Source: Romboutsia lituseburensis DSM 797
GTDB taxonomy: Bacteria; Bacillota; Clostridia; Peptostreptococcales; Peptostreptococcaceae
Direction of reading: 5' to 3'
NCBI RefSeq assembly: GCF_900103615.1
Contig: NZ_FNGW01000004.1
Span: 62,001 to 126,000, forward strand
DNA length: 64,000 nucleotides
Each line of letters starts with the position of its first letter. The stretch's first letter is position 1. Both the position numbers and the translations under genes were made by a program. A model generated the notes under the pieces. That model was given only the letters and a program-made list of their open reading frames with translations, had not been told where the DNA came from and did no database searches. Shown in pieces: positions 44,787-53,605 of the stretch.

Positions 44787-44887
44787 GTATGGTAATAATA
44801 TTATTAAATATAAAATATCATAGGTACAACTATAGATTTATGGTATAATAAATAAATACGTTTAAAATTAGAAAGGTAGGAAATAAT

Positions 44888-45238
44888 ATGACAGTAGAAC
44901 AAATTACTAAAGTTGTATACGATGCAATAGATGATAAATTAGGTCAAGATATATCTATTTTAAATATAGGAGCGGTTTCAAGTTTATGTGATTATTTTGT
45001 TATAGCTACAGCATCTTCTCAAAGACAAGTAAAAGCTATAGCAGATAATGTAGAAGAAGAATTAACTAAACATGGAATAGAACCAAGAGGAAAAGAAGGT
45101 TATGATTCTCAAGTATGGATACTTCTTGATTATGGTGATATTATAGTTCATGTATTCAATGAAGAAAATAGAGGATTCTACAACTTAGAAAAAATGTGGA
45201 AAGATGCTCCATATGTTGATATTGACACATTAGCATAA
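44888..45238 (+). CDS. rsfS: Ribosomal silencing factor RsfS
   Basis: 116 residues: CDYFVIATASSQRQVKAIADNVEEEL, then GYDSQVWILLDYGDIIVHVF. Binds L14 and blocks subunit joining when nutrients fall. A separate -10 (TATAAT near 44843) and GAAAGGTAGG site suggest it can be expressed on its own. Confidence 0.95.
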   Translation: MTVEQITKVVYDAIDDKLGQDISILNIGAVSSLCDYFVIATASSQRQVKAIADNVEEELTKHGIEPRGKEGYDSQVWILLDYGDIIVHVFNEENRGFYNLEKMWKDAPYVDIDTLA

Positions 45239-45282
45239 TAGTGATAATATAATTTATAATAAAAATTAAAATTATTAAATAG

Positions 45283-45500
45283 ACTAGAGTAGTAAAAGAT
45301 CTATATTTTTTCAGAGAGCTAGTGGTGCTGTAAACTAGTAAAATATAACTTTGAACTTGCTAGATAAATATCTATTTAGCCGTAGTTGGCATAAAGACTA
45401 ACTAAGAGAGTCTATTATTAGACTAATTAGGGTGGTACCGCGAGAAAATATAATCCTCGTCCCTAAACATTATGTTTAGGGATGCAGGATTTTTTTATTT
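45283..45500 (+). promoter_or_regulatory. T-box leader of leuS
   Basis: Stem I signatures CAGAGAGCTAGTGGTGCTG and the specifier region TTGAACTTGC, in which CTT (45356-45358) fits a leucine codon; the T-box sequence AGGGTGGTACCGCG at 45429-45442; then the terminator stem AATCCTCGTCCCTAAACA with TGTTTAGGGATGCAGGATT (45452-45491) and a T run. Uncharged tRNA-Leu should stabilise the antiterminator and switch leuS on. Confidence 0.95.
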
Positions 45501-45532
45501 TTAAAATAATAATATACATAGGAGGAAATTAA

Positions 45533-47953
45533 ATGAATGTTTATAAACCAAATGAAGTAGAAGCTAAATGGCAAAAGATTTGGGAAGATAATAACCAATA
45601 CAAGACAGATACTAATGACACAACAAAACCAAAATATTACGCATTAGAAATGTTCCCATATCCATCTGGGAAATTACATATGGGTCATGTTAGAAACTAT
45701 TCTATAGGTGATGTTGTTGCAAGATTTAAAAAAATGCAAGGATACAATGTGCTTCATCCAATGGGATGGGATTCATTTGGACTTCCAGCAGAAAATGCAG
45801 CAATAAAGCATGGAATACATCCAGATAAGTGGACTATGGAAAACATAGAAGATATGAGAGGGCAATTTAAAACTTTAGGTCTTAGCTTTGACTGGGATAG
45901 AGAAATAGCAACATCTACTCCAGAATACTATAAATTTACTCAAGAAATATTCTTAAAATTCTTAGAGAATGGATTAGCATATAAGAAAAAATCTTTCGTT
46001 AACTGGTGTCCATCTTGTGAAACAGTTTTAGCAAATGAGCAAGTTGTTCAAGGTGCTTGTGAAAGATGTGATTCTGTAGTAGTAAAAAAAGACTTAGAGC
46101 AATGGTACTTTAAAACTACTGCATTTGCAGAAGAATTATTACAAGATTTAGATACTTTAGACGGATGGCCAGATAAAGTTAAGACTATGCAAAAAAACTG
46201 GATAGGAAAGAGTACTGGAGCGGAAATAACTTTTGAGATAGATAATATGGATAAATCTATAACAGTATTCACAACTAGACCAGACACAGTATACGGAGTT
46301 TCTTATATGGTTTTAGCTCCTGAACATGAATTGGTTAAAGAATTAGTAGCTGGAACTGAGTATGAAGAAGCAGTTGATAAATTTGTTGCTAAAATGCATA
46401 CTATGACTGAGATAGAAAGAACTTCAAGCGATGTAGAAAAAGAAGGAATGTTTATAGGCAAGCATGTTATAAATCCTCTAAACGGACAAAAAGTTGAGTT
46501 ATGGATAGCAAACTATGTATTAGCTGACTACGGAACAGGTGCTGTTATGGCAGTCCCAGCTCATGATGAAAGAGATGCTGAATTTGCTGCTAAATACAAT
46601 TTAGATATAGTTGAAGTTATAAATGAAGATAACATAATGGTGAACTCTGGAGAGTTTAACGGTATGGAGGCTTCAAAATCATTTGATGCTATAATAGAAA
46701 AAATAGAAGAAATGAAAATAGGTAAGAAAACAGTTAATTATAGATTAAGAGACTGGTTACTTTCTAGACAAAGATATTGGGGATGCCCAATACCTGTAGT
46801 ATACTGTGAAGACTGTGGTATAGTTCCAGAAAAGAAAGAAAATTTACCTGTACTATTACCTACAGATGTTGAATTTACAGGTAAGGGTGAATCACCACTT
46901 ACAACTTCAAAAACATTTATGAATACTACTTGCCCTTGTTGTGGAAAACCAGCAAGAAGAGAAGCTGATACAATGGATACATTTGTTGATTCTTCTTGGT
47001 ATTTCTTAAGGTATATAGATCCTAAGAATACACAAGAGCCATTTAATAAGGAGGCAGTTAATAACTGGATGCCAGTTGATCAATATATAGGTGGAGTAGA
47101 GCATGCTATACTTCATTTATTATACTCTAGATTCTTTGTTAAGGCATTTAATTCTATGGGAATGCTAGACTTTAAAGAGCCATTTAAAAACCTATTAACT
47201 CAAGGTATGGTATTAAAAGATGGAGCTAAGATGAGTAAGTCTAAAGGAAATGTTGTATCTCCTCATGAAATAATAGCAGAGTATGGGGTTGATACTGCTA
47301 GATTATTCGTATTATTTGCTGCACCACCAGAAAGAGATTTAGAATGGTCAGATCAAGGAGTTGAAGGATGTTATAGATTCTTAAATAGAGTTTATAGATT
47401 AGTAGATGAGTTAGCTAAATTATCTAAATCTGATGCAACTATGGGTGAATTAACTAAAGAAGACAAAGCTATGAGATTCACTATAAATGCTACATTAAAG
47501 AAAGTAACTGAAGATTTAAATGAAAAGTTTGGATTTAATACTGCAATATCTGCATTAATGGAATTAATAAACGAAATGTATAAGTACAAAGAGTTAGATA
47601 ATAGAAATGATGCAGTTATAAAAGAGGGTGTAGAAACTATAGTTACTATATTATCACCATTTGCTCCGCATATGGGAGAAGAACTATGGGCTATGATAGG
47701 TAAAGAAGGAAGTATATTCGATATATCTTGGCCAACATATGATGAATCTGCTTTAGTTAAAGATGAGGTTGAAGTTGTAGTTCAAATAAATGGTAAAGTC
47801 AGAGGAAAGTTAAGCGTTGCTGCTAACATATCAAGAGAAGATATGCAAGAAGCTGCAATAAATGATGAAAAAATAAAAGCTTTAGTTGAAGGCAAAACAA
47901 TAGTCAAAGTAATTGCTGTTCCTAAGAAATTAGTTAATATAGTTGTAAAATAA
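45533..47953 (+). CDS. leuS: Leucyl-tRNA synthetase
   Basis: 806 residues. Class I motifs [15 protein letters not shown] (HIGH) and [10 protein letters not shown] (KMSKS), zinc-type cysteines NWCPSCE...GACERCD, the editing domain ([17 protein letters not shown]) and a C-terminal RNA-binding part. Charges tRNA-Leu. TAGGAGG site; under T-box control; own terminator. Confidence 0.98.
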   Translation: MNVYKPNEVEAKWQKIWEDNNQYKTDTNDTTKPKYYALEMFPYPSGKLHMGHVRNYSIGDVVARFKKMQGYNVLHPMGWDSFGLPAENAAIKHGIHPDKWTMENIEDMRGQFKTLGLSFDWDREIATSTPEYYKFTQEIFLKFLENGLAYKKKSFVNWCPSCETVLANEQVVQGACERCDSVVVKKDLEQWYFKTTAFAEELLQDLDTLDGWPDKVKTMQKNWIGKSTGAEITFEIDNMDKSITVFTTRPDTVYGVSYMVLAPEHELVKELVAGTEYEEAVDKFVAKMHTMTEIERTSSDVEKEGMFIGKHVINPLNGQKVELWIANYVLADYGTGAVMAVPAHDERDAEFAAKYNLDIVEVINEDNIMVNSGEFNGMEASKSFDAIIEKIEEMKIGKKTVNYRLRDWLLSRQRYWGCPIPVVYCEDCGIVPEKKENLPVLLPTDVEFTGKGESPLTTSKTFMNTTCPCCGKPARREADTMDTFVDSSWYFLRYIDPKNTQEPFNKEAVNNWMPVDQYIGGVEHAILHLLYSRFFVKAFNSMGMLDFKEPFKNLLTQGMVLKDGAKMSKSKGNVVSPHEIIAEYGVDTARLFVLFAAPPERDLEWSDQGVEGCYRFLNRVYRLVDELAKLSKSDATMGELTKEDKAMRFTINATLKKVTEDLNEKFGFNTAISALMELINEMYKYKELDNRNDAVIKEGVETIVTILSPFAPHMGEELWAMIGKEGSIFDISWPTYDESALVKDEVEVVVQINGKVRGKLSVAANISREDMQEAAINDEKIKALVEGKTIVKVIAVPKKLVNIVVK

Positions 47954-47965
47954 TGTATAAAATTT

Positions 47966-48006
47966 TAAAAAGAGAGAAAACTTTTTGTTTTTCTCTCTTT
48001 TTTTAT
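47966..48006 (+). terminator. leuS terminator
   Basis: AAAAAGAGAGAAAA/TTTTCTCTCTTTTT stem with loop. Confidence 0.85.
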
Positions 48007-48418
48007 GATAAAATTTTAAGAGAGGATATTTTAAGCAAATAATACTTTTTTTAGTTTATTAAAACATATAAAAGTAAAATATAATAACTAGTATTAAAAA
48101 ATTAACGAAATTAAAAAATAAAAAATAAAGTTTAAAATTTTGTGAAATTAAAAAAATTATTTAAATACCTAAAAGATACATTATACAAGTTAAAAAAATA
48201 AAGGTGAATGAGGAGAATGTTTTAATAAATAATGCTAAGTGACGAATTGTATTAAAAACACAATTAATTTAGAAAAATAAAAAGATTACGAAAAAGCGAT
48301 TTCCTGTTGATTTTTGTAAAAAAAAAGTATAGAATAAAAATTGTTAAAGGAAGAACAAATTACAAAGATTAAATTTTAAAAATAAAATTATATTATATAA
48401 AAAGGGAGAATTAATACG
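48007..48418 (+). other. Intergenic region before the threonine dehydratase gene
   Basis: About 410 bases of very AT-rich DNA. It holds a promoter at 48307-48335 and an imperfect CodY-like box AATTTTGTGAAATTA (48136-48150, three mismatches to the consensus as I recall it). No gene or recognisable structured RNA. Confidence 0.5.
48307..48335 (+). promoter_or_regulatory. Promoter of the threonine dehydratase gene
   Basis: TTGATT, 17 bases, TAGAAT; leader of about 75 bases. Confidence 0.55.
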
Positions 48419-49636
48419 ATGACAAAAGTTACTTTACAAGATATAAAAGATGCTAGAGAAACCATAAAAGATATAGTTAAGAAAACTGATGTATTAGAAA
48501 GTGTTAAGCTTAGTGCTATGACTGGGGCAAATGTTTTCTATAAATGTGAGAACTTACAAAAAACTGGTTCTTTTAAAGTAAGAGGGGCTTGTAATAAGAT
48601 AGCTAGTTTAACTGAACAAGAGAAGGCAAACGGTGTTATAGCATCAAGTGCAGGGAATCATGCACAAGGTGTTGCATTAGGGGCAAAAATGAGTGGAATA
48701 AAAGCTACAATAGTAATGCCAGCAACTGCACCACTTGCAAAAGTTACAGCAACTAAAGGATACGGAGCAGAAGTTGTTTTAAACGGATTAGTATATGATG
48801 ATGCTTATGCAAAAGCTGTAGAAATACAAAAAGAAACAGGAGCTACTTTCTTACATCCATTCAATGATAAAGAAGTTATAGCAGGTCAAGGAACAATGGC
48901 CCTTGAAATATTTGAACAATTAGATAACAAAGTTGATACTATATTATGCCCAATCGGTGGAGGGGGAATAATAGCTGGTGTAGCTGTAGCAGCTAAGGCT
49001 TTAAATCCTAATGTTAAAATAGTTGGTGTTCAAACTGCAAACATACCTTCAATGAAAGAATCTGTTGCAAATGGACAAGTTACAACAGCATTTAAAGATA
49101 CAACAATAGCAGATGGTATAGCAGTTAAAACTCCAGGAGATATGACTTTTGAAATAATAAAAGAATTAGTTGATGAAGTTATAGTTGTAGAAGAAGCTGA
49201 AATAGCACAAGGAATGTTATACTTAATGGAAAATCAAAAAGTTGTTGCAGAAGGATCTGGAGCAGTAACTACAGCAGCATTATTAAGTAAAAAGTATGCT
49301 CCTAAAGCTGGAGAAAATGTTGTATGTATAATATCTGGAGGAAACGTTGATGTTAACACACTATACAGAGTTATAGGAACAGCATTAGCTAAAGAAGGAA
49401 GAAGATTTACATTCAATACAGTAGTTCAAGATAAGCCAGGCGGACTTGCAGAATTAACTAAGGTAATAAGTGAAAATAACGGAAATATATTAAGCGCTAA
49501 CTTATCAAGATTAGCTATAGGTGGGGCACTAGGAAAGCAATCAGCAGAAATGGTTTTAGAAACTTTCTCAAATGAACATATAGAACAAATAACAAAAGCT
49601 GTAAAAGAAGCTGGATTTGAAATATCTGAAATGTAA
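48419..49636 (+). CDS. ilvA: Threonine ammonia-lyase (catabolic type with ACT-like C-terminus)
   Basis: 405 residues. PLP lysine in KTGSFKVRGA, phosphate loop IGGGGIIAG, and a C-terminal ACT-like domain (VVQDKPGGLAELTKVI...ILSANLSR). Converts threonine to 2-oxobutyrate and ammonia through an enamine intermediate. The single ACT-like domain resembles clostridial TdcB-type enzymes, and with ridA and sdaA next to it a catabolic role is likely; tdcB would be an equally good symbol. GGGAG site before ATG. Confidence 0.92.
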   Translation: MTKVTLQDIKDARETIKDIVKKTDVLESVKLSAMTGANVFYKCENLQKTGSFKVRGACNKIASLTEQEKANGVIASSAGNHAQGVALGAKMSGIKATIVMPATAPLAKVTATKGYGAEVVLNGLVYDDAYAKAVEIQKETGATFLHPFNDKEVIAGQGTMALEIFEQLDNKVDTILCPIGGGGIIAGVAVAAKALNPNVKIVGVQTANIPSMKESVANGQVTTAFKDTTIADGIAVKTPGDMTFEIIKELVDEVIVVEEAEIAQGMLYLMENQKVVAEGSGAVTTAALLSKKYAPKAGENVVCIISGGNVDVNTLYRVIGTALAKEGRRFTFNTVVQDKPGGLAELTKVISENNGNILSANLSRLAIGGALGKQSAEMVLETFSNEHIEQITKAVKEAGFEISEM

Positions 49637-49705
49637 TTTAATATAATATAATATAACTGAAATAATACAAATATAGATAAAATTTTTAAGATAAATTTAG
49701 ATTTT

Positions 49706-49760
49706 AAATACAGGCTAAATATATACTAAAAAAAAGATTATAATTTTAGCCTGTATTTCA
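49706..49760 (+). terminator. Long-loop hairpin between threonine dehydratase and ridA
   Basis: AAATACAGGCTAAA/TTTAGCCTGTATTT, 14-bp stem, about 25-base loop, weak T run: probable terminator or RNA-processing site. Confidence 0.6.
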
Positions 49761-49858
49761 AAAATATATGTACATAATGACAAATATAATAGTATAATAG
49801 TATATGAAATAGAGTACTATATACATAGGATTTATATTTATAAGGAGGAAACTGTAAA

Positions 49859-50239
49859 ATGAAACATCAAATAATACATACTGATAATGCTCCTAAAGCA
49901 ATAGGACCATACTCTCAAGCTGTAAAGGCTGGAAACATGTTATTCGTGTCTGGACAAGTTCCATTTGTACCAGAAACTATGGAAATAGTAGAAGGAGATG
50001 TTAAAGCTCAAGCTGCTCAATCTTTAAAGAACGTTCAAGCTATATTAGCTGAAGCTGGATTAGATTTTTCACATGTTGTTAAATCTACAGTGTTCATAAA
50101 AGATATGAATGAATTTGCTCAAATAAATGAAGTTTATGCTGAATACTTCGGAGAAAACAAGCCTGCTAGAGCTTGTGTAGAAGTAGCTAGATTACCAAAA
50201 GACGTTAAAGTTGAAATAGAAGTAATAGCTATAGGATAA
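49859..50239 (+). CDS. ridA: RidA family enamine/imine deaminase
   Basis: 126 residues; [20 protein letters not shown], then the catalytic arginine in [15 protein letters not shown]. Clears reactive 2-aminoacrylate and related enamines made by PLP dehydratases, exactly the intermediates of the genes on both sides. AAGGAGG site; own terminator. Confidence 0.95.
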   Translation: MKHQIIHTDNAPKAIGPYSQAVKAGNMLFVSGQVPFVPETMEIVEGDVKAQAAQSLKNVQAILAEAGLDFSHVVKSTVFIKDMNEFAQINEVYAEYFGENKPARACVEVARLPKDVKVEIEVIAIG

Positions 50240-50251
50240 TTTTAATACAGT

Positions 50252-50284
50252 AAAGTGGCCAGATTAATAACTGGCCATTTTACA
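50252..50284 (+). terminator. ridA terminator
   Basis: AAAGTGGCCAG/CTGGCCATTTT stem. Confidence 0.85.
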
Positions 50285-50596
50285 ATTAGAATATTAAAAG
50301 TTACAATAAATGGAAGTGTCATATTAATATCTATTAAATGATTTAAATGCAAAAAATTTTAACTGGAAATCGTTAGATATTGTAAAATAAGAATTTATGA
50401 TATCTGGTTTATATATCAAATTTTAGGATATAAATAAAATGTGTATAGATGTAGATTTTAGATAAATAATATTAATATAATTAAAGACCTAAAATTAACA
50501 CATAAATATCTAAAAATCAAATTAATTTCAGATAGTTGACATTAAAGAGTAATTAACATTAAAATAAGACATCTAAGAAAAGAAAGAGGTAAAATA
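50285..50596 (+). other. Intergenic region before sdaAB
   Basis: About 310 bases, AT-rich; contains the sdaAB promoter near its end. Nothing else recognised. Confidence 0.6.
50536..50564 (+). promoter_or_regulatory. Promoter of the sdaAB-sdaAA operon
   Basis: TTGACA, 17 bases, TTAAAA. Confidence 0.6.
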
Positions 50597-51271
50597 ATGG
50601 CTAAAGATTATAGTGTATTTGATATCGTAGGGCCTAATATGATAGGGCCATCTAGTTCTCATACGGCAGGAGCAGCTAGATTAGGAAAAACTGCTTCTAA
50701 AATAGCAGGGAAGCCAGTAAAAGAAGTGAAATTCTTACTTCACGGTTCTTTTGCAGAAACGTATAAAGGTCATGGTACTGACAAAGCATTAGTTGGAGGA
50801 ATATTAGGATTTGCACCAGATGATGCAAAAATAAAAGATTCTTTCAAATTAGCTGAAGAAGCTGGAGTTAAATTTGAATTTATAAAAAAAGATTTAGGTG
50901 AAAATGCGCATCCTAATACAGTTAAAATGGAAATGGTTTTAGAAGATGGATCAACATCAAGCGTTATGGGAGCTTCTATAGGTGGAGGTAACATAAAGCT
51001 TACTGAAATGGACGGATTAGCATTAGACTTTAACGGTTCAAAAGCAGCTGTAGTTTTAGAAATAAAAGATATACCAGGTGCAGTATCGTTTGTAACAGGA
51101 TTACTTGCTCATAACAACAAGAACATAGCAACTATGTCAACTAACAAGCCAGCTAAGTCTGAATATACATTTGTTACAATAGAAACTGATGATAAGTTAG
51201 ACCAAGATATAGTAGAACAATTAAGAAAATTTGAAGTAATAGCTAAAGTTGTAGTTTTAGACAAATTCTAA
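50597..51271 (+). CDS. sdaAB: L-serine ammonia-lyase, iron-sulfur-dependent, beta subunit
   Basis: 224 residues. GPNMIGPSSSHTAGAARLG is the substrate-loop signature; a C-terminal ACT domain begins near VVLEIKDIPGAVSFVTGLL. Acts with SdaAA to turn serine into pyruvate and ammonia. AAGAGGT site. Confidence 0.96.
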   Translation: MAKDYSVFDIVGPNMIGPSSSHTAGAARLGKTASKIAGKPVKEVKFLLHGSFAETYKGHGTDKALVGGILGFAPDDAKIKDSFKLAEEAGVKFEFIKKDLGENAHPNTVKMEMVLEDGSTSSVMGASIGGGNIKLTEMDGLALDFNGSKAAVVLEIKDIPGAVSFVTGLLAHNNKNIATMSTNKPAKSEYTFVTIETDDKLDQDIVEQLRKFEVIAKVVVLDKF

Positions 51272-51292
51272 TGAGTAAGGAGAGACAAAAAA

Positions 51293-52171
51293 ATGAAATA
51301 TAACTTCACAAGCGGAGCGGAATTAATAGAAAAATGTAAAGAATTTAATCTTAAAATACATGAAATGTGTGTTGAAAGAGAAGCAGAACTTTCAGGGAAA
51401 TCTACAGAAGAAGTAAGAGAGCAAATGAGAGTTAGTTTAAATATCATGAAAGCAGCTACAGAAAAAGCTGTAGAAGAAGACATAAAATCTATGGGTGGTC
51501 TTATAGGTGGAGAAGCTAAGAAGTTAACTGCATTTAGATCATCTTCGAGAAGTGTATGCGGAGAATTAATGAATAAAGCTATGGTAGCTGCAATGGGTAC
51601 TATGGAAGTTAATGCTTCTATGGGTCTAATAGTTGCTGCACCAACTGCAGGTTCTTGTGGGATACTTCCAGGAGCAGTTGTTACTATAGGTAAGGAATAT
51701 GGATTCAGCGATGATGAAATGATAGATGCTTTATTTGCAGCTTCTGCAATCGGTGTTATAATAACTAGAAATGCTACAGTATCTGGAGCAGAAGGTGGAT
51801 GTCAAGCTGAAACTGGAGCTGCTGCTGCTATGGCTGCAGCTGGTGTTGTAGAAATGATGGGAGGATCAGCAGAGCAAGCTGTACATGCTGCATCTCATTG
51901 TTTACAAAATGTTATGGGACTTGTATGTGACCCAATAGCAGGACTTGTTGAAGCTCCTTGTCAAGGAAGAAATGCAATAGGTGTTGCAAATGCTCTAATA
52001 TCTGCTGAATTATCATTAGCAGGAATATTAAACATAATACCATTTGATGAAACAGTTGCTGCAATGTACAAAGTTGGTAAGACACTTCCAATGGAATTAA
52101 GAGAAACTGCATTAGGTGGAGTAGCTGCTACTTGCACAGGATGTTCATTAACTAAAAAAATATTTGGATAA
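51293..52171 (+). CDS. sdaAA: L-serine ammonia-lyase, iron-sulfur-dependent, alpha subunit
   Basis: 292 residues. Cluster-ligand cysteines lie in PTAGSCGILPG, VMGLVCDPIAG and the C-terminal TCTGCSLTK. Holds the 4Fe-4S cluster whose free iron site activates serine. 21 bases after sdaAB; terminator follows. Confidence 0.96.
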   Translation: MKYNFTSGAELIEKCKEFNLKIHEMCVEREAELSGKSTEEVREQMRVSLNIMKAATEKAVEEDIKSMGGLIGGEAKKLTAFRSSSRSVCGELMNKAMVAAMGTMEVNASMGLIVAAPTAGSCGILPGAVVTIGKEYGFSDDEMIDALFAASAIGVIITRNATVSGAEGGCQAETGAAAAMAAAGVVEMMGGSAEQAVHAASHCLQNVMGLVCDPIAGLVEAPCQGRNAIGVANALISAELSLAGILNIIPFDETVAAMYKVGKTLPMELRETALGGVAATCTGCSLTKKIFG

Positions 52172-52185
52172 TTAATTCAAATTTT

Positions 52186-52223
52186 AAAAAACTGATATGT
52201 ATATACATATCAGTTTTTTTTAT
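52186..52223 (+). terminator. sda operon terminator
   Basis: AAAAACTGATATGTA/ACATATCAGTTTTT stem and T run. Confidence 0.9.
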
Positions 52224-52373
52224 ATAATAAATCAAACTATAGTTTATATTAGGCTTATTTAAATACTATATTAATCAAGTTATTTTAGGTAAATTAAATT
52301 AATTAGAAAAAACAAGTTAAATGAATAGATTAAAAAGGTGTATATTTAAAAAATTATTAAAAAAGAAGGAATT

Positions 52374-52402
52374 TTGACAAAAAAATAGAACTATATTAGA
52401 TG
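52374..52402 (+). promoter_or_regulatory. Promoter of the Hsp70/beta-CASP cassette
   Basis: TTGACA at 52374-52379 with TTAGAT (spacer 16) or TAGATG (spacer 17) as -10. The -10 covers the ATG at 52400, so that ATG is probably not transcribed. Confidence 0.55.
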
Positions 52403-52444
52403 GTAGATATATTGAATAAAATCATAAATGAAGGGAGATTAATC

Positions 52445-53602
52445 TTGAACAATATAACTATAGGAATAAGAGACGTAATTAGAGAATTCGATATAACTAA
52501 AAATAAGATAGAATTTACCAATGATTTAAATATATTTTTAAATATATCAGCATTTAATGAATCTAGGGGTGAATACTATGATATTATAAAATCCAACTTT
52601 AATAATTATATGGGAAAATGGGAAATAGATATAAATAATAAATTTTTAATTTTATCTAAATATATAAAATGCAGAAAGTTACCATATAAAATAGCAAAAG
52701 ATGAAGGATTTGAAATGATAAAAAGTGAAAAATTTATAATATCTATGTTAGTAGAATTATATGCTATGAATATTATCATGGACAATGAAAATATATCTAA
52801 GCAAGAACTAAGTAAATTCATTCAAAGTGAGTTAGAATTAAATAATCTAAAAATAGCAGCAAAAGATATTATTTTAAATGATTTAGATTATTATTTTAAA
52901 GACAAAAAATTAATGCATTTATGTAGAGAAAATATTGTAAAAAATGAAAAAAAATTACAAGATGCTTTGGAAAAAACAGTAAAAGAAGTTGAAAGAAGAA
53001 AAAAAATCAAAATAAATTTAGAAACTAAAATAATTAATAATGAAATTCAAAATGAGGAAAACGTAATCACAGATAATGATCATAATGAATTAATAATAAA
53101 AGAAAATTTAAAATTAAAAAAGGAAATAGAAAAGTTAAAAAAAGAAATTGATATTACAAGTAGTATTATAAATGAACACATGGATAAAGAAATACATCTT
53201 CAAAATGAGATTAATAAGCTTCAAAAGGATAACATAGATTTATTAAACCATGGTAAGACTCAGTATGAAAAAGCGCTAGTAGATTTAGTGAAAAATATGA
53301 ATGATAATACGAATGGAAATTTATTAGATAGATTATATTGTTATTGCAAGGGTGAAAAAGAACAAAACTTAATGTTTATAGCAACAAATTTCTTTAATGT
53401 ATTTAGGCAAATGGGAATATCCCCTAGAGAAACTATAAAACTAGGGTCAAGTGTATCTATAGAGGAATATTCTTTTTATAATTATAGGTTAAATAAAGAT
53501 ATTTCTGATATAAAGTTATGTGAGGGAACGGTTATATATCCATCATGGTTTTATAATAGCACAGAAATTCTAAAACCATATGTAAATGTAAAGGGGGAGT
53601 AG
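52445..53602 (+). CDS. Coiled-coil protein with GrpE-like C-terminus (cassette gene 1)
   Basis: 385 residues from TTG 52445, which has an AGGGAG site 8 bases upstream; the in-frame ATG at 52400 lies in the promoter and has none. Residues 1-150 are helical and unassigned. Residues about 165-260 form a long charged coiled coil (KENLKLKKEIEKLKKEI). Residues about 300-385 resemble the GrpE beta-domain: FFNVFRQMGISPRET, then EGTVIYPSWFYNSTEILKPYV, comparable with the GrpE ending that runs from a GTVxxVLQKGY-like block to LRPAxV. GrpE drives ADP release from Hsp70, and the next gene, four bases on, is an Hsp70. The nucleotide-exchange role is therefore a good inference, not proof. Confidence 0.7.
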   Translation: MNNITIGIRDVIREFDITKNKIEFTNDLNIFLNISAFNESRGEYYDIIKSNFNNYMGKWEIDINNKFLILSKYIKCRKLPYKIAKDEGFEMIKSEKFIISMLVELYAMNIIMDNENISKQELSKFIQSELELNNLKIAAKDIILNDLDYYFKDKKLMHLCRENIVKNEKKLQDALEKTVKEVERRKKIKINLETKIINNEIQNEENVITDNDHNELIIKENLKLKKEIEKLKKEIDITSSIINEHMDKEIHLQNEINKLQKDNIDLLNHGKTQYEKALVDLVKNMNDNTNGNLLDRLYCYCKGEKEQNLMFIATNFFNVFRQMGISPRETIKLGSSVSIEEYSFYNYRLNKDISDIKLCEGTVIYPSWFYNSTEILKPYVNVKGE

Positions 53603-53605
53603 CTT

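Noticed and set aside
48136-48150. CodY box upstream of the threonine dehydratase gene
   Set aside because: Three mismatches to the consensus and about 170 bases upstream of the promoter, in AT-rich DNA where such matches arise by chance; kept only as a note.
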